In this document: in pieces, positions 12,660-23,078 of the stretch | Layout of the letters: every line of letters begins with the position of its first letter | Numbering within the stretch: position 1 is the first letter of the stretch | Source: Hypomyces perniciosus | Lineage: Eukaryota; Ascomycota; Sordariomycetes; Hypocreales; Hypocreaceae | DNA: 64,000 nt | Reading direction: 5' to 3' | Assembly (NCBI GenBank): GCA_008477525.1 | Contig: SPDT01000003.1 | Span: 1,240,001-1,304,000 of the forward strand | Made by a program: the position numbers and the translations under genes | The notes under the pieces: model-generated | Seen by the model: the letters and a program-made list of their open reading frames with translations, nothing else | The model's database searches: none | Told to the model about the DNA's origin: nothing

Positions 12660-13800
12660 GGCGATACTCAAGAGCAAATCAGCTCCACTGATAGTAGTGC
12701 ATAAATGAGGATTGGGTACTCCGTAGAACAATGAGCAAGGCCAGGTATTTATATCTACTATCAAGTTTGCTGGCAGCTGATAATTACGGGTCGAATCCTT
12801 CCAACTAGCGCTCGGTGAGGGACACAAGTGATTTGTCACACTAAGAGCTGGTAGGGCTGTGCGGAATCCCTCAAAGCTATTCATTCGTTTATACGTGGCC
12901 TTTGCCTATCCTGAAATGTCCAAAATGGCCACAGTTACGGAGGCATTCAGGCTAGGAGGGAAATCAATTACGATGCAGAAAGCAGGTCAACAGACACACA
13001 TATCACGGTGTAACAGTGGAAATTCAGGTGCCCAGAATGCCTTATTTTTTTGTGGTGTGTTCAGACTAACTACATAACCGTATTACGCGACATGCCGGAA
13101 CATTCGAGGGAATGAAAACATTACAATACGTGTATGCATCTGAAGGAATTCCATGGCATCTTTTCAAGAGGGACCATTTACGTCGTAATGATATTATCTA
13201 CTTTTTTGGCTAAGTGGGCGAACATAAGAAATGATCTCTTCAAAATATCTAGCTGTGTGGTGTGCATTGTTGTAGTGTCTCATTCTCCACGGCAGTCTCG
13301 TATTTAGTCGGCCTACCCCATAACGGACAGGTGGGGATTGTTTTCTTATTACCCGTTGGGGATATTGGTCATATCTTACGGAGTAAAGTGTCCCATAAAT
13401 AATCCTTATTCCGCTCCGCCTCCGACCTTAAATCCTTTCACTGTTGCCAAAGTTCGCAAGCATGACTTACATAAAACATGGTAATTATTACATTCATTGT
13501 GATTTTCCTGAGGCTTGAGCGGGTTCTTCTTGCAATCCAGATACTTTGTCAGGTCTGTCTCCTATTGCTGGATCTGCTGCTCCCGCTTCAACTTCTCATC
13601 AGCGATCATCCCCCCAACATTTTCCCCACAGTAATACCACACTTTTCAGCCAGATGTACAAAGTAAAGCTTCCCCAATGGAGTACCCCCGAATACATCGG
13701 CAGCGTCTCGGCAGAGCGAGAACTAACCCATGACCCGCAGAGTAACCTTGAAGATGTTCTATCGCAATAAGTCATTGTACCTGAACTTCTTCAGGGCCGT
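12660..13800. other. Intergenic
   Basis: Contains the promoter side of the sulfotransferase-like gene and a TACGGAGTA box at 13377-13385. An open plus-strand frame at 13546-13770 (SQMYKVKLPQWSTPEYIGSV) may be the decayed N-terminal part of the kinase pseudogene that follows, but this cannot be shown. Nothing else recognised. Confidence 0.35.
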
Positions 13801-13804
13801 TTCA

Positions 13805-14271
13805 TAGTCAGCCAAATGCAGCCAGGACTTGTGCTCAAGCGGGGCGCCAAGGGCTGAGCTCGACGAAGCACTCAAGAATCGCGTTTGTCAAGACATTTGG
13901 GAAATAGTCGCTAGAGTTCGAAGAATACCGCGTCCTGACGATTTAGGTCCTGGTCCTTACCACGCTGTCGACGGCTCTCCTTCAATGTACTCCCTCGCGA
14001 TTTGGGCTATGATACCCTGTGGAATCGTATCTACTTCCGATACGTTGCCTTCAACGGACTGTCTTACCGTGACCCCAGGGACATCCCCGACTTACTTTCG
14101 CTGTCTAACACATTGGTCTTTACACATGGCGATATCGTACCTCGAAACATTATCCTGGAGGAGAACTTCCACATTGCCGCTCTGCTTGATTGGGAATCCT
14201 TTGGCTAGTTCCCTGACTACAGGGAGTTTACACAGATAATGAAGTGCTGCGATAAGTTGGAGCACGAGTGA
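13805..14271 (+). pseudogene. APH/ChoK-type kinase (fungal aminoglycoside-phosphotransferase-like), broken
   Basis: The plus strand encodes the C-terminal half of a protein-kinase-fold phosphotransferase common in fungal accessory genomes. Frame one reads ELDEALKNRVCQDIWEIVAR and RRIPRPDDLGPGPYHAVDG. Near 13980 the reading must jump one base to PRDLGYDTLWNRIYFRYV. It then gives the catalytic loop FTHGDIVPRNIILEE (Brenner-type HGD...N) and the metal-binding LLDWESFG. A TAG at 14206-14208 falls exactly where the family has an aromatic residue, and the reading resumes as FPDYREFTQIM. One frameshift plus one nonsense codon, and no convincing N-terminal lobe, make it a pseudogene. In fungi this family does not imply antibiotic resistance. 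Confidence 0.75.
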
Positions 14272-14435
14272 CACATATTCCCACAGACTACGATATCAAA
14301 ACGGCAACTAACATACAACAGCCGGTGTTGGCTGGTGGTTACCCACTTAACTACTAATCTGCGTCTAATTGACTGAACTGAGGAGAGCGGACAGGGATCC
14401 TATGCTAATCATTGAACTTCACCAAGGTTCTAATG

Positions 14436-14792
14436 TAAGGTGTCAAAAGTCTGCGACCACACCCCAACATTTCACCAACAATCGCGAAAACGCATGCTTT
14501 GAGATATTGTCGCATAGCATATAAGGTCGCTTATCCACACGCACAGTGTGGGCTCACATTTTGCTGGATTTTGGTCTGACAGATATTTTATTAATAAATC
14601 TGGGAAATAGCTAAACGCATAAGAATAAATTAAAAATATATATCAATAGCTAGATTACAATATTCATTCTATTATAAAATTTTAAAGATTTTCTATCCTA
14701 TAGCTGTTAGGGGTTAAAGTTGGGTAAGTCTCACCATACAAATTAGTATGACAAACATTGTTAAGGAGTGGTCGCAGACTTTTTAGGCCTTA
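14436..14792. mobile_element. 353-bp non-autonomous TIR element (MITE, Tc1/mariner-like)
   Basis: The sequence at 14438 (AGGTGTCAAAAGTCTGCGAC) is matched in reverse complement at 14790 (AGGCCTAAAAAGTCTGCGAC). The similarity extends to about 30 bp with a few mismatches (CACxCCxxAACA). Both ends are bordered by TA (14436-14437 and 14791-14792), the target-site duplication of Tc1/mariner elements. The 353-bp interior is AT-rich and has no coding capacity. Confidence 0.75.
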
Positions 14793-15686
14793 CTGTGCTG
14801 ACCTGGCCTTTTACTATTATCTGCTTAGCCCGGCTACTATTGTCGAGGGGAAAACACACATCTAAGCCAACAAAAGCCCCCCTGAGACCATTAAGAAAAC
14901 CATGAAGCTATCAGACACTCAGGGGATCGGAACCAGTAAGGCTAGTCTCTCTATTAGCTAACCTAAGACTGGATAAATGAGGAAACGAAAGGATGAAGCC
15001 ATCTTAGTTACTGTTCTAGATATTGATACTACCCCTTTAGGCCTCGGAACCTAACGGTTGGACTTGTCGGTTAGTGCTGACAAAATTATTATCCTAGGCA
15101 GAGAGCTTAAGGTTTAGGTTATACTCTAGCAAAAAGTCTATTACTTTATTGCTATAGAGAACTCCAATCTCATACCGAGAATACCTACGATATCTATGGC
15201 CAAGAGAAATTTCTCCCCCACGGCTGCACACAGATGAGAGCCATTTATCGGACAGGGTGAATGCAAGATATATAGAATAAAGGTTAAACGCGATGAATAG
15301 TCTATCTATGCGGAGGAATCGTCCATCATTTGCTGAAAAGTCCCTTCGAAGTGTACTTTATTCACCATATGTCAACGAACCGAAGCTCTTGCCCATCTTC
15401 TCCAGCATCCTCTACGTTTGTCCTCGTGGCGCCTCGTGGGAAACGTTTCACCTACTCTACCAGTGTGCAGTGGTCTGCAACCGATCGTAGAACAAGATAT
15501 CAGAGACGTGCGGGTGTCTGGAACACCAACCACACCACCAACCTTGGCGTCTTTGGGGCCGAGGCCCGATGTTCCATATTGTGTTTCGAAACTCAATCAG
15601 CGCAACTGTTTGACCAAGTAAATCAAGTAAAAAGTAAAAAAGAAACATCTTCTTATTCGATGAAAAATAGGCGAGCCTATGAGAAT
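14793..15686. other. Intergenic between the MITE and the hAT element
   Basis: No gene is supported. Four overlapping open frames at 15293-15710 on both strands code for unlike peptides without motifs and run into the transposon end, so they are chance frames. The part 14800-15240 resembles decayed repeat sequence in its composition but shows no domain. Confidence 0.35.
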
Positions 15687-18442
15687 CAGTGCTGCATAGA
15701 CACGCTATGAAACTGAAACTGGGGTGAGTTTCAGTTTCATGAAACCGGACGCCAGTATAGTTTCAGTTTCATATGAAACCGGTTTCAGTTTCATATGAAT
15801 CAATATCTAATTCCTTTGTTGTTTCCCCCCTCTCTTTGGCAAGCTCAGAGACACCTTACCACTAGGCACTCAAAGATGTCTGGCATTGCCTGCCTACCTA
15901 TGCTACCAATTCGCCAGGCTCGCCATCGCTTTCTTCCCCCTTGCCCATCTCTATATCTTCTTGGAGTATCCTTACAGCCGCGTCGATATCATCCACTCCC
16001 CTAAACACCCCTGCAAGAAGCGGCCTGCTTTTTCCCTTTGGAACACTTATCCAGCTTTTAATGCACTCACATGCCTCTACCATTTTGGCAGACATGCTAC
16101 TTCTATCCCATGTAACCTGCCGTCTTGCGCCTGAGAAAATTCGCTCTGCTTCCGTAGACATCGGAGGGATGCAGAATATGTCAATGGCCATACGGCAGAG
16201 GAGGGGAAAATTCTCTCGCTGGGTCGGTTCAAGCCACCACTGTAAGGCCGTTTGTTGTCCAATCCCAACTTGTGAGCCCTGCGAAGTATCGTCAAAACCT
16301 GGCCATTAGGTAGAAGGCTTCAAATTACTTACATAAATAAAGCGGTCGAATTCATCCTTCACCTCGCTCGCTGTGCTGTACACCTTCTGCCTCCAGCGAT
16401 CGAACTCGTCGAGTTCTTGCCCTTTCTCCTGTTGTTGATCTTGGAGCTGGTAGCTCTTGTACTCTGTGGACCAAATCTTTCTGACAGACTTCACGGCATT
16501 GCTAACCCAAGCTGGGTTTCTCTTCCACTGCTCACTCAGATAGCTCTTTCGGAGTGCTGGGTGGAGGAGGATACCGGCCACGTACACGGGGGCCTGCTCG
16601 GTAAGCTGGTAATACTTCTCGAACTTTAGCCAAGCCACGTGAAAGCGAGCGTAGAAGCGTGGGTTACTGAAAGCCTTGTCTTTAGCCTGCGTGAAGTGAT
16701 GATGGAGGAAATCCATATGAGATAGAACTTCATCGAGTGTGTTCTCCCGGCCTTGGCGTACCGAGATCTGGTGAAATGGTTGTAGAAACGCATGGATGTC
16801 TCGGAGCTCGTTCCAGTCGTTGTGGTCTAGTGCATCTTTCTCGATCTTGGCATGATTTTCTTGAATCCAATCCATGAACTTTGCCCGCCTCTCAATTGCC
16901 ACGTCAATAAGACGAAACCATGAATTCCAGCGTGTATCATTGTCCCTCGGCAAGGCCCTGCCAATCTTGGCCTTGAAGTCGTTGCAGATGCTGGTAGAGC
17001 TCCTTGAATACATGCACAAGTTGTGGAGCTTCCCCAGAACATTAAACTCCCGCCAGTCCTCGGTGGCTTGTGCCTTCGTAATGACGCCCCCTTCTTCTTT
17101 TTCGGATAGCCTGCACAGTCGCTCATACGCCTCGTCAATCCCCTCTTGCTCATCCCCCTGAATCTTCTTTGCCTTACTCCGAAAGAGGAAGGCTTGAACG
17201 ATGAGGTTCATGATGTGGCCACTGCAGCGTAGTCGCCTGGCAACCGGATCTAAACCATCAATCTCTTTTGCGATATCGTCAAGCATAGTATCGTTGGCAT
17301 CGTGATTATCCATCGTAAAGTAGCCAACCTTTCCGCTGAGGTTGTACTCTTCGACAACATCCAGGAAAGCCTTGGCTTGCAATTTCCCGTTGTGGCTTCC
17401 TTTGAACTCGCGCAGTGACAATAACGCTTGAGCGACTTCTCTCGTCTCCGCATCTACAAAATGGACCACGATTGCCTGGTATGCCGCCTTCTGTTCCGAT
17501 GAGGTCCACATGTCAATGGTGAAGTGAACCATGGATGAGAGAGAATTATGAAGCTTCTTGACGAGGCCTTGTTTGTGTTGAGCGAAAGTCTTTTCGAGAA
17601 GCTTCGGCACCGCACTGCGGCTGCGTAGGAGGACGTCCCGGGCCATATAGTTACAGCAGAGTATAACAGCATGAAACTCGGGGTATTCGATGAATGTGTG
17701 GGCGATATTGCGAACCGCAAGAAGCCTGGCGAGTGCTTCCTCGAATGCAGGAATATTAATGGCATTTGCCAAATATTTTTCCTCATTAAGGTCTCGATTG
17801 GCTTGACGTTCCTCCTGCCTTCCAAACAAATCCGTAATGGTGCCATGTTGCCGCTTCTTCAGATCCGACCTTTCTACACGCTCTATAACCCGGATGCCAT
17901 GAAAGTCCCGCAGGTGCTTGCGGGCTCGGCTCAGGTTCGTCGTTACCGAATTAGGCTTTTTCGTGGAGTTGCAGTGCTTGCAGTACCAAATTTCGTGGTA
18001 TGAGGTATCGCGAGCTTTCTCCCCTCTCTCTTCATAAGGGTCACGCGCCTCGTTCCAGGTGCTTTTGTTTGTACGGCCTTTGGCGCGCTTGCTAGCCCGA
18101 TCAGAGGGAGAACGATGCAATGCGCGCTTGGCGGGAACGGGAGAGTCAGGCGAAGCAGGTCCCAAGACCTCGTCAGAAAGCCCCGATAACAAGGGAGCGG
18201 GAGAAGCTGATGACATATTTACTGTTAGCAAGTTTCTAACTGCGTTGAAGGCATTTGGTTTGTGAAATTTTCTTGGTTAAGTACTAAGATATTTGGGTCT
18301 CATCGGGCGTATATGAAACATATGAAACCGACTGAAACATATGAAACTGGGAGAGTTAAAGTTTCATATGAAACTGGGTCCAGGGACTGTTTCAGTTTCA
18401 TATGAAACAGTATGAAACAACACGCGTGGCTATACAGCACTG
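15687..18442 (-). mobile_element. hAT DNA transposon, copy 1 (2,756 bp)
   Basis: Ends are terminal inverted repeats: left CAGTGCTGCATAGACACGC, right (reverse complement) CAGTGCTGTATAGCCACGC, 17 of 19 matching. Subterminal palindromic repeats (GTTTCATATGAAAC and variants) lie in the first 110 and last 140 bp. A complete two-exon transposase lies between them. The flanking 8-mers, ATGAGAAT on the left and AAACTATT on the right, do not match, so the 8-bp duplication expected of hAT insertion is absent. A second copy lies at 61090-63845 in the same orientation. I saw only two differences (15847 A versus 61250 C; 18359 A versus 63762 C). Confidence 0.95.
15898..18231 (-). CDS. hAT-family transposase, copy 1
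   Basis: Exon 1 (18231-16333) and exon 2 (16278-15898) are joined by a 54-nt intron (GTAAGT donor, GCAG acceptor, phase 0) into a 759-residue protein. A BED-type zinc finger lies at about residues 70-125 (WYCKHCNSTKKPNS, then ARKHLRDFHGI: C-x2-C, H-x4-H). The RNase H-like core follows, with HFTIDMWTSS, GYFTMDNHDANDTMLDD and LRCSGHIMNLIVQAF. Exon 2 carries the hAT C-terminal dimerisation region (FPLLCRMAIDIFCIPPMS, TEAERIFSGARRQVTWDRSS, ACECIKSWISVPKGK). All typical blocks are present and uninterrupted, so it may be active. It would bind the subterminal repeats and cut and paste the element. Identical at protein level to the transposase of copy 2. Confidence 0.93.
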
Positions 18443-19847
18443 AAACTATTCACGATTGCTTTCGTAGTCCGAAGCACGTTGAACCTGTCGGGGCCAATGG
18501 GCCGAAGGGGATCATCAATGCCAAGAATAATGTACCGCAATTGCTTGATGGTGAAGGATGCATTGGATATGCGTGTCTAGAGTAGACGCACCTCTAGGGT
18601 GGTTGATGCATTTTAGTAAGGATTGGGGAATAGAGCGAGATTGTTTAAGAGGTCTTTTGGCCGTATCTCAAAGATACTCAACAGCAAGGCGTGGCGATAG
18701 AGCTGGGTTAAACTAGACACGGTGATGATACTCTCTCGTGTCAGGCCTACGGCAATCAGGACGGCATCAAAAATGTCCTTCTTTAGGAGCAATTCTGCGA
18801 CGAGAACCGGCATGTGGTCGCTAATCTTTGGTGCCCCTGAGCTGAGATAGTTGCCATTACCATCTGGGAGGAATATGTCATCTATTGCCTCAAGATCGTG
18901 TGTAAGGAAGAGTCGAGCGTGCAAGGACTTGTCCCCAAATATCACTCCAAAGGCACAACAGCTTCTCTAGGTCCAGCCCAGTTAGCTTTTCAAGCTTCTG
19001 GATACTCCAAAGCTCCTTCAGGAAGCCAGGGGGGTGATATCGGCGTAGTTGCTCGGATTGCACGGGGATTTGCCATCGTTACTATTGCCACGGCCGTTGC
19101 AGTCGCCTTCGTCGTCACTGCATCCGCCCCCTTTGTCTTTAAATCCCAAGAACGAGAATCCAGCGTCACGACTACTGGTTGACGGGTGCAGCGGATCAGG
19201 GGACGGCGATGGGAGCACTTTGGGCACCTTCCAGAGCGCGATCAACGCTGCATCAAGTTGCGAGATCGACCAGCCGGACGATTAAAGAATTCTGTGGAGC
19301 CAAATGAAACGGTTGATGTGGTCTCACGCCCAGAGCTCGAGAGGAGTGCCGTTGAGATGATTAGATGGGTGTTCTCGAGTCAGGGGGCAATTATGTTAAA
19401 TTATAACATATAATTATATTATTTATACTCATTACTTTGAAGAGAAAATATGAAAATAAATTACTTTAAACTTCAAGTTATATTATATTCTGGGATAGAA
19501 ACAGATTTTGAGATGTGATATTTTCCACCATAAAGCATGTATGGTCCAACACTGCCTCATATTCTGCCCTTCATTGAGCCTTGGCTCCACTCCTTGCATT
19601 GCCATTCCTTTTTGGTTGGTTCTGCAGACGCAGCATTTCTTGGCCCAATTTGGTGGCGCTGTTGATATTCAATGGCAAGGCTGAGCTAGCTAAGCCCCCT
19701 TTCTCTCTCAGACGGATATGATTGTGAATGATATTGATCTCTGCGTTGCGTTCTACCTTTCCGTCTAGTTTTGATTTGGTTATACAATGACTTGTTGGCA
19801 TAGCGACAAAACACATTTCCATTCGAGACTGAGAGTCTAATCATCCC
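18443..19847. other. Gene-poor segment with an unrecognised minus-strand frame
   Basis: A minus-strand frame at 18945-18613 (110 codons; KSLHARLFLTHDLEAIDDIF, then DHMPVLVAELLLKKDIFDAV) looks protein-like and could be the C-terminal end of a hypothetical protein. Upstream of it the same frame meets two stops (near 18970-18985) before a Ser/Asp-rich stretch at 19018-19245. No family is recognised. It may be a gene cut by the hAT insertion or simply decayed. 19400-19550 is AT-rich with no feature. Confidence 0.3.
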
Positions 19848-22388
19848 GTGATGGATGTGCTAGCAATCCTTCGTACCACGTTGCGCTCCGCAAAAGCGAT
19901 CCATGAGGTACTCTCATCGTTCAACGACGGACCACGGATTGTCCAGAAACTTGGCGATGAAGTTGCGCAACTGCAGAGCATTTTGCAAAGACTGGCAGAG
20001 GACACAGGCAGTGACATGGAACATGCTAAACCTGTAAGAAAGTACGCAGCCGACATTACCAATTTCCAATCAAGGATCTAGAGTCTCAACATCGAAGGTA
20101 TAGATGGTCGGAGTGGCAGAATCTGGAGGAGGCTTAAGTTCGTTGTCAATGAGAAGGACTTGGAGCAAATGCGGAGAATTGTTCAGAGTCACATTTTTAA
20201 TGCTGAACCTTCAACTCAATGTCACACAGGCGTCGTCAACGTCCGAAATCATCAAGCTACTTCATCAGATCAAGGACGGTGTAGCATCCCTTCACGTATC
20301 CGAGTTTAGGATTGTCGAGGAAGTGGAGGAATCAAGTGCCGGGCGACCCGCTGAGAGTGAGGCAATGGAGTTGGATAAGCAGTCCAGAAATATGACTGCA
20401 ATTGCGACAACGATTGAGAATGAGCTAGCAAGGCCGCCAATCTCGCCGATCGCCGACTCAGATTTCGATAAAAGCATATCCCGACTCATACAGTTGGTAG
20501 AGGAGAAAGAACACACAATTGACTCTGATGACACACAGGAATTGATGCAGGATCTTCAGAAACTTTTGGACTCTGTTCTAGAGAAAGAGGCTAGCTCTCG
20601 ATTGAAGGAAGAAAGTCTCCCCGAATCTTCTGCAACTGGTTCAAAGGGAGTTGGAGAGGATGTCTCGAAAGAGTTGAAGCTGGTCAAGAACATTATCTTA
20701 TCAACCCCATCACTGGCTATCAACAAGAACGGTATGGTCAACCGGCTCGACCAAAGCTGCATTAGTAACTGACTGCGAATAGCATCTCTAAGCGTTGCCC
20801 CAAACTCGTGGGTGCCACTTGGAGCCGTCATGAACCAACAACGAAAGCGAAAACTCATAGAAATTGATGACGGCATCGTAAATATAGCTACACGCGTGCG
20901 ACGGCGAAAGTTTACGGAACAGCGTGGTGAGGCCGCTGAAAAGAACAACGGTGGCGGCAGAGAATTCTTCACAAAGGTTCTTTTCAAGCCCAAAAGCTCC
21001 AAACACATGATCACGCTTTCGGTACTCCAAGGTCAGCTCAAATTCGACAGTTTTTCAACCATGTTCCCGCAACTATCTGTGAGCAATATCCACCCAACGG
21101 ATTCCCCCGTTTTCCAAATAGCTGCAAGTGGCCACATTCAAGATTTGGTAGCACTGCTCGCCAGAGGTCAGGGTCATAGCATTCGGGATCGTGACCCCTG
21201 GGGATGGTCATTGCTTCATGTGAGTACCTCACCATAACATAATTCACCAAGTCGATATGCTTAGAAATTCTTGTGACCACTTTCTAGCATGCTGTCGAGC
21301 ACCCTGCGATGTGTCAGTTTCTAATTCGAAACGGCTTAGATGTGAATGAAATAGTGTTCACTTGTAGCGGGGCCATCACTTCCGAAACGTGTGTGAAATG
21401 CCATTCATGTAGAATGCGTTAATAATAAAGTCGCGGCTAACAAGTGAGACGATCCCAGGACACCTCTACATCTTTCCATTCACATGGGGCATCATGAAAC
21501 CACCAGAGTCCTGCTTGAAGCTAGCGCAGACCCAACTCTAAAGGTCAAGGGCTAGACCAGTCCCCTATACATCGTATCCGACCAAACGCCACCAGTCGTA
21601 AATCCTACTTGGGCAGATTCAAGGTCACGTTTGTCTAACTCCAGAGCTTAAAGTACACACGAACACTATAACGAATGTTTAATATAAGTTCAGTTTTTGG
21701 GCTCTCTAGTTGTCGAGGTTTCACAGGAGAGACTGTATTCTTGACTGCTTGCAGCCAGGATGGAGGCGTTGACAGGCTCTACCAAGGCTTCGATGCAAAC
21801 CATCACATTAAGAAGCTCGCTTTCCTTCTCGACAACGGCTGTAGTGTCGATGATAGAGATGATGAGGGACTCACCTGTTTGCATCTATACTTCGCTGGTT
21901 CCACTGAATGGCATTGGGACGAAAATTGGAAGGGTGTACTAATATACCTTATCAATAGAGGAGCAGATGTTAGGGCGACAGACCTTTACGGAATATCTGT
22001 TTCAGAGCACGCATACTGTAGGAGGAGCCAGTACGGGTCCTATTTAGGGGATTTCTGGGATTCCGTGCTTGATGCTTGCGGTTACGACATCGCGGAATTC
22101 AGAAGAAAAAAACCACGGAGGGCACGGTACAAAGGACCATATACTCGCCAAGAGTTTGAACTGCTTTGGCGGGGATCGGAGCACCATTGTCCTTACTAGG
22201 ATGATGTGGAGTGGCCCAATCTCGGTAATGTCCGGCTGATCAGTGATGTGGATGACTCTACCACAGAAAATGAAGACGATGATGATGATGAGGAGGAGGA
22301 GGAGGAGGAAGATACCATGGACATTGATGAAGTGCTGCAATTCTACTGCGAGTCACATAGACCAGGAAGTCATATTGCACGAGCCTAG
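19848..22388 (+). pseudogene. STAND-type N-terminal domain plus ankyrin-repeat protein, broken
   Basis: The N-terminus (MMDVLAILRTTLRSAKAIHE, DEVAQLQSILQRLAED) is the fungal helical domain found at the front of STAND/NLR and ankyrin proteins. It continues as RIWRRLKFVVNEKDLEQMRR. Good introns are visible: about 20733-20789 (GTATGG, branch AACTGAC, AATAG), about 21219-21290 (GTGAGT to TTTCTAG) and about 21388-21460 (GTGTGT, branch GCTAAC, CCCAG). They join ankyrin repeats: PVFQIAASGHIQDLVALLAR, LLHHAVEHPAMCQFLIRNG, TPLHLSIHMGHHETTRVLLE, FLLDNGCSVDDRDDEGLTCL and VLIYLINRGADVRATDLYG. The end is a poly-Glu/Asp tract (22266-22320). Lesions: TAG at 20079, a frameshift near 20205, and TAG at 21553 where KVKGxTSPL expects a residue. 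Such genes belong to fungal self/non-self repertoires and decay quickly. Confidence 0.7.
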
Positions 22389-22613
22389 GTAGTCCTTTGA
22401 CTTTTTCCAAAGATATTTGAGAGAGTTGAGACAATGTTGATGATGATGGGTGGTCTCGTGACGCTTGAAGCCAGCGAGAAGAAAATATATCGGGTACTAG
22501 GCTCGCTCTGATACGCTTCTTCGCACTACAAGGCCTTTAACTGTTATTTTCATTGCGTACCGAAGTGAGAAACGACCCTTTAAACTACTGTGCGACGTTT
22601 TTCAAACCATTTT

Positions 22614-23078
22614 AGAGTAATGCTATTGGAACAGATAAAAATTGCTACTGGAACAGATAGTCCGTGCGCGAACACAGAAATCTTCCTAGCTTTCAATTCC
22701 TCGATCTTCTATAACACTTTCAATTACAATAAGGTGCACCACCAATTTTATACGTCATGATGGGTTTCCTATTAGACCCGTGATTGGCCTAGTATAGCGA
22801 TGCTGCAGATAACTCTAAGCTGCTAGGTTCTTTCGATTTTGATGGCGAAATTGAAGACTAGCTGCAGTCGCTTATACAATTACTAGAATATATACTAAAG
22901 ACCTGTTATTCAAAGCAATATAATGGTGTTAGAATAGCTAGCTGTAGATATACTGTAATTGAGTGTGATGTAAAGGAGTAAATTATATGTTGAGGGAAGT
23001 TGCTGGGAGAATTTCTGTATGTGTGCACGGACTATCTGTTCCAGTAGCAATTTTTATCTGTTCCAATAGCATTACTCT
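22614..23078. mobile_element. 465-bp element with 54-bp perfect terminal inverted repeats
   Basis: The first 54 bp (from AGAGTAATGCTATTGGAACA at 22614) recur as an exact reverse complement ending at 23078, with similarity continuing about 14 bp further inside (xxACAxACAGAAAT). Each terminal repeat holds a tandem pair of GCTAYTGGAACAGATA. The interior is non-coding and AT-rich. A clear target-site duplication cannot be assigned because both flanks are T-runs. It is a MITE-like element; the superfamily is not recognised. Confidence 0.75.

Noticed and set aside
13805..14271. Antibiotic-resistance (aminoglycoside kinase) gene
   Set aside because: The fungal APH-fold family has many members with other or unknown substrates, and this copy is broken.
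18613..18945. Minus-strand frame next to hAT copy 1 as a complete gene
   Set aside because: It has no upstream exon that can be joined without stops and no known domain; kept only as a gap note.
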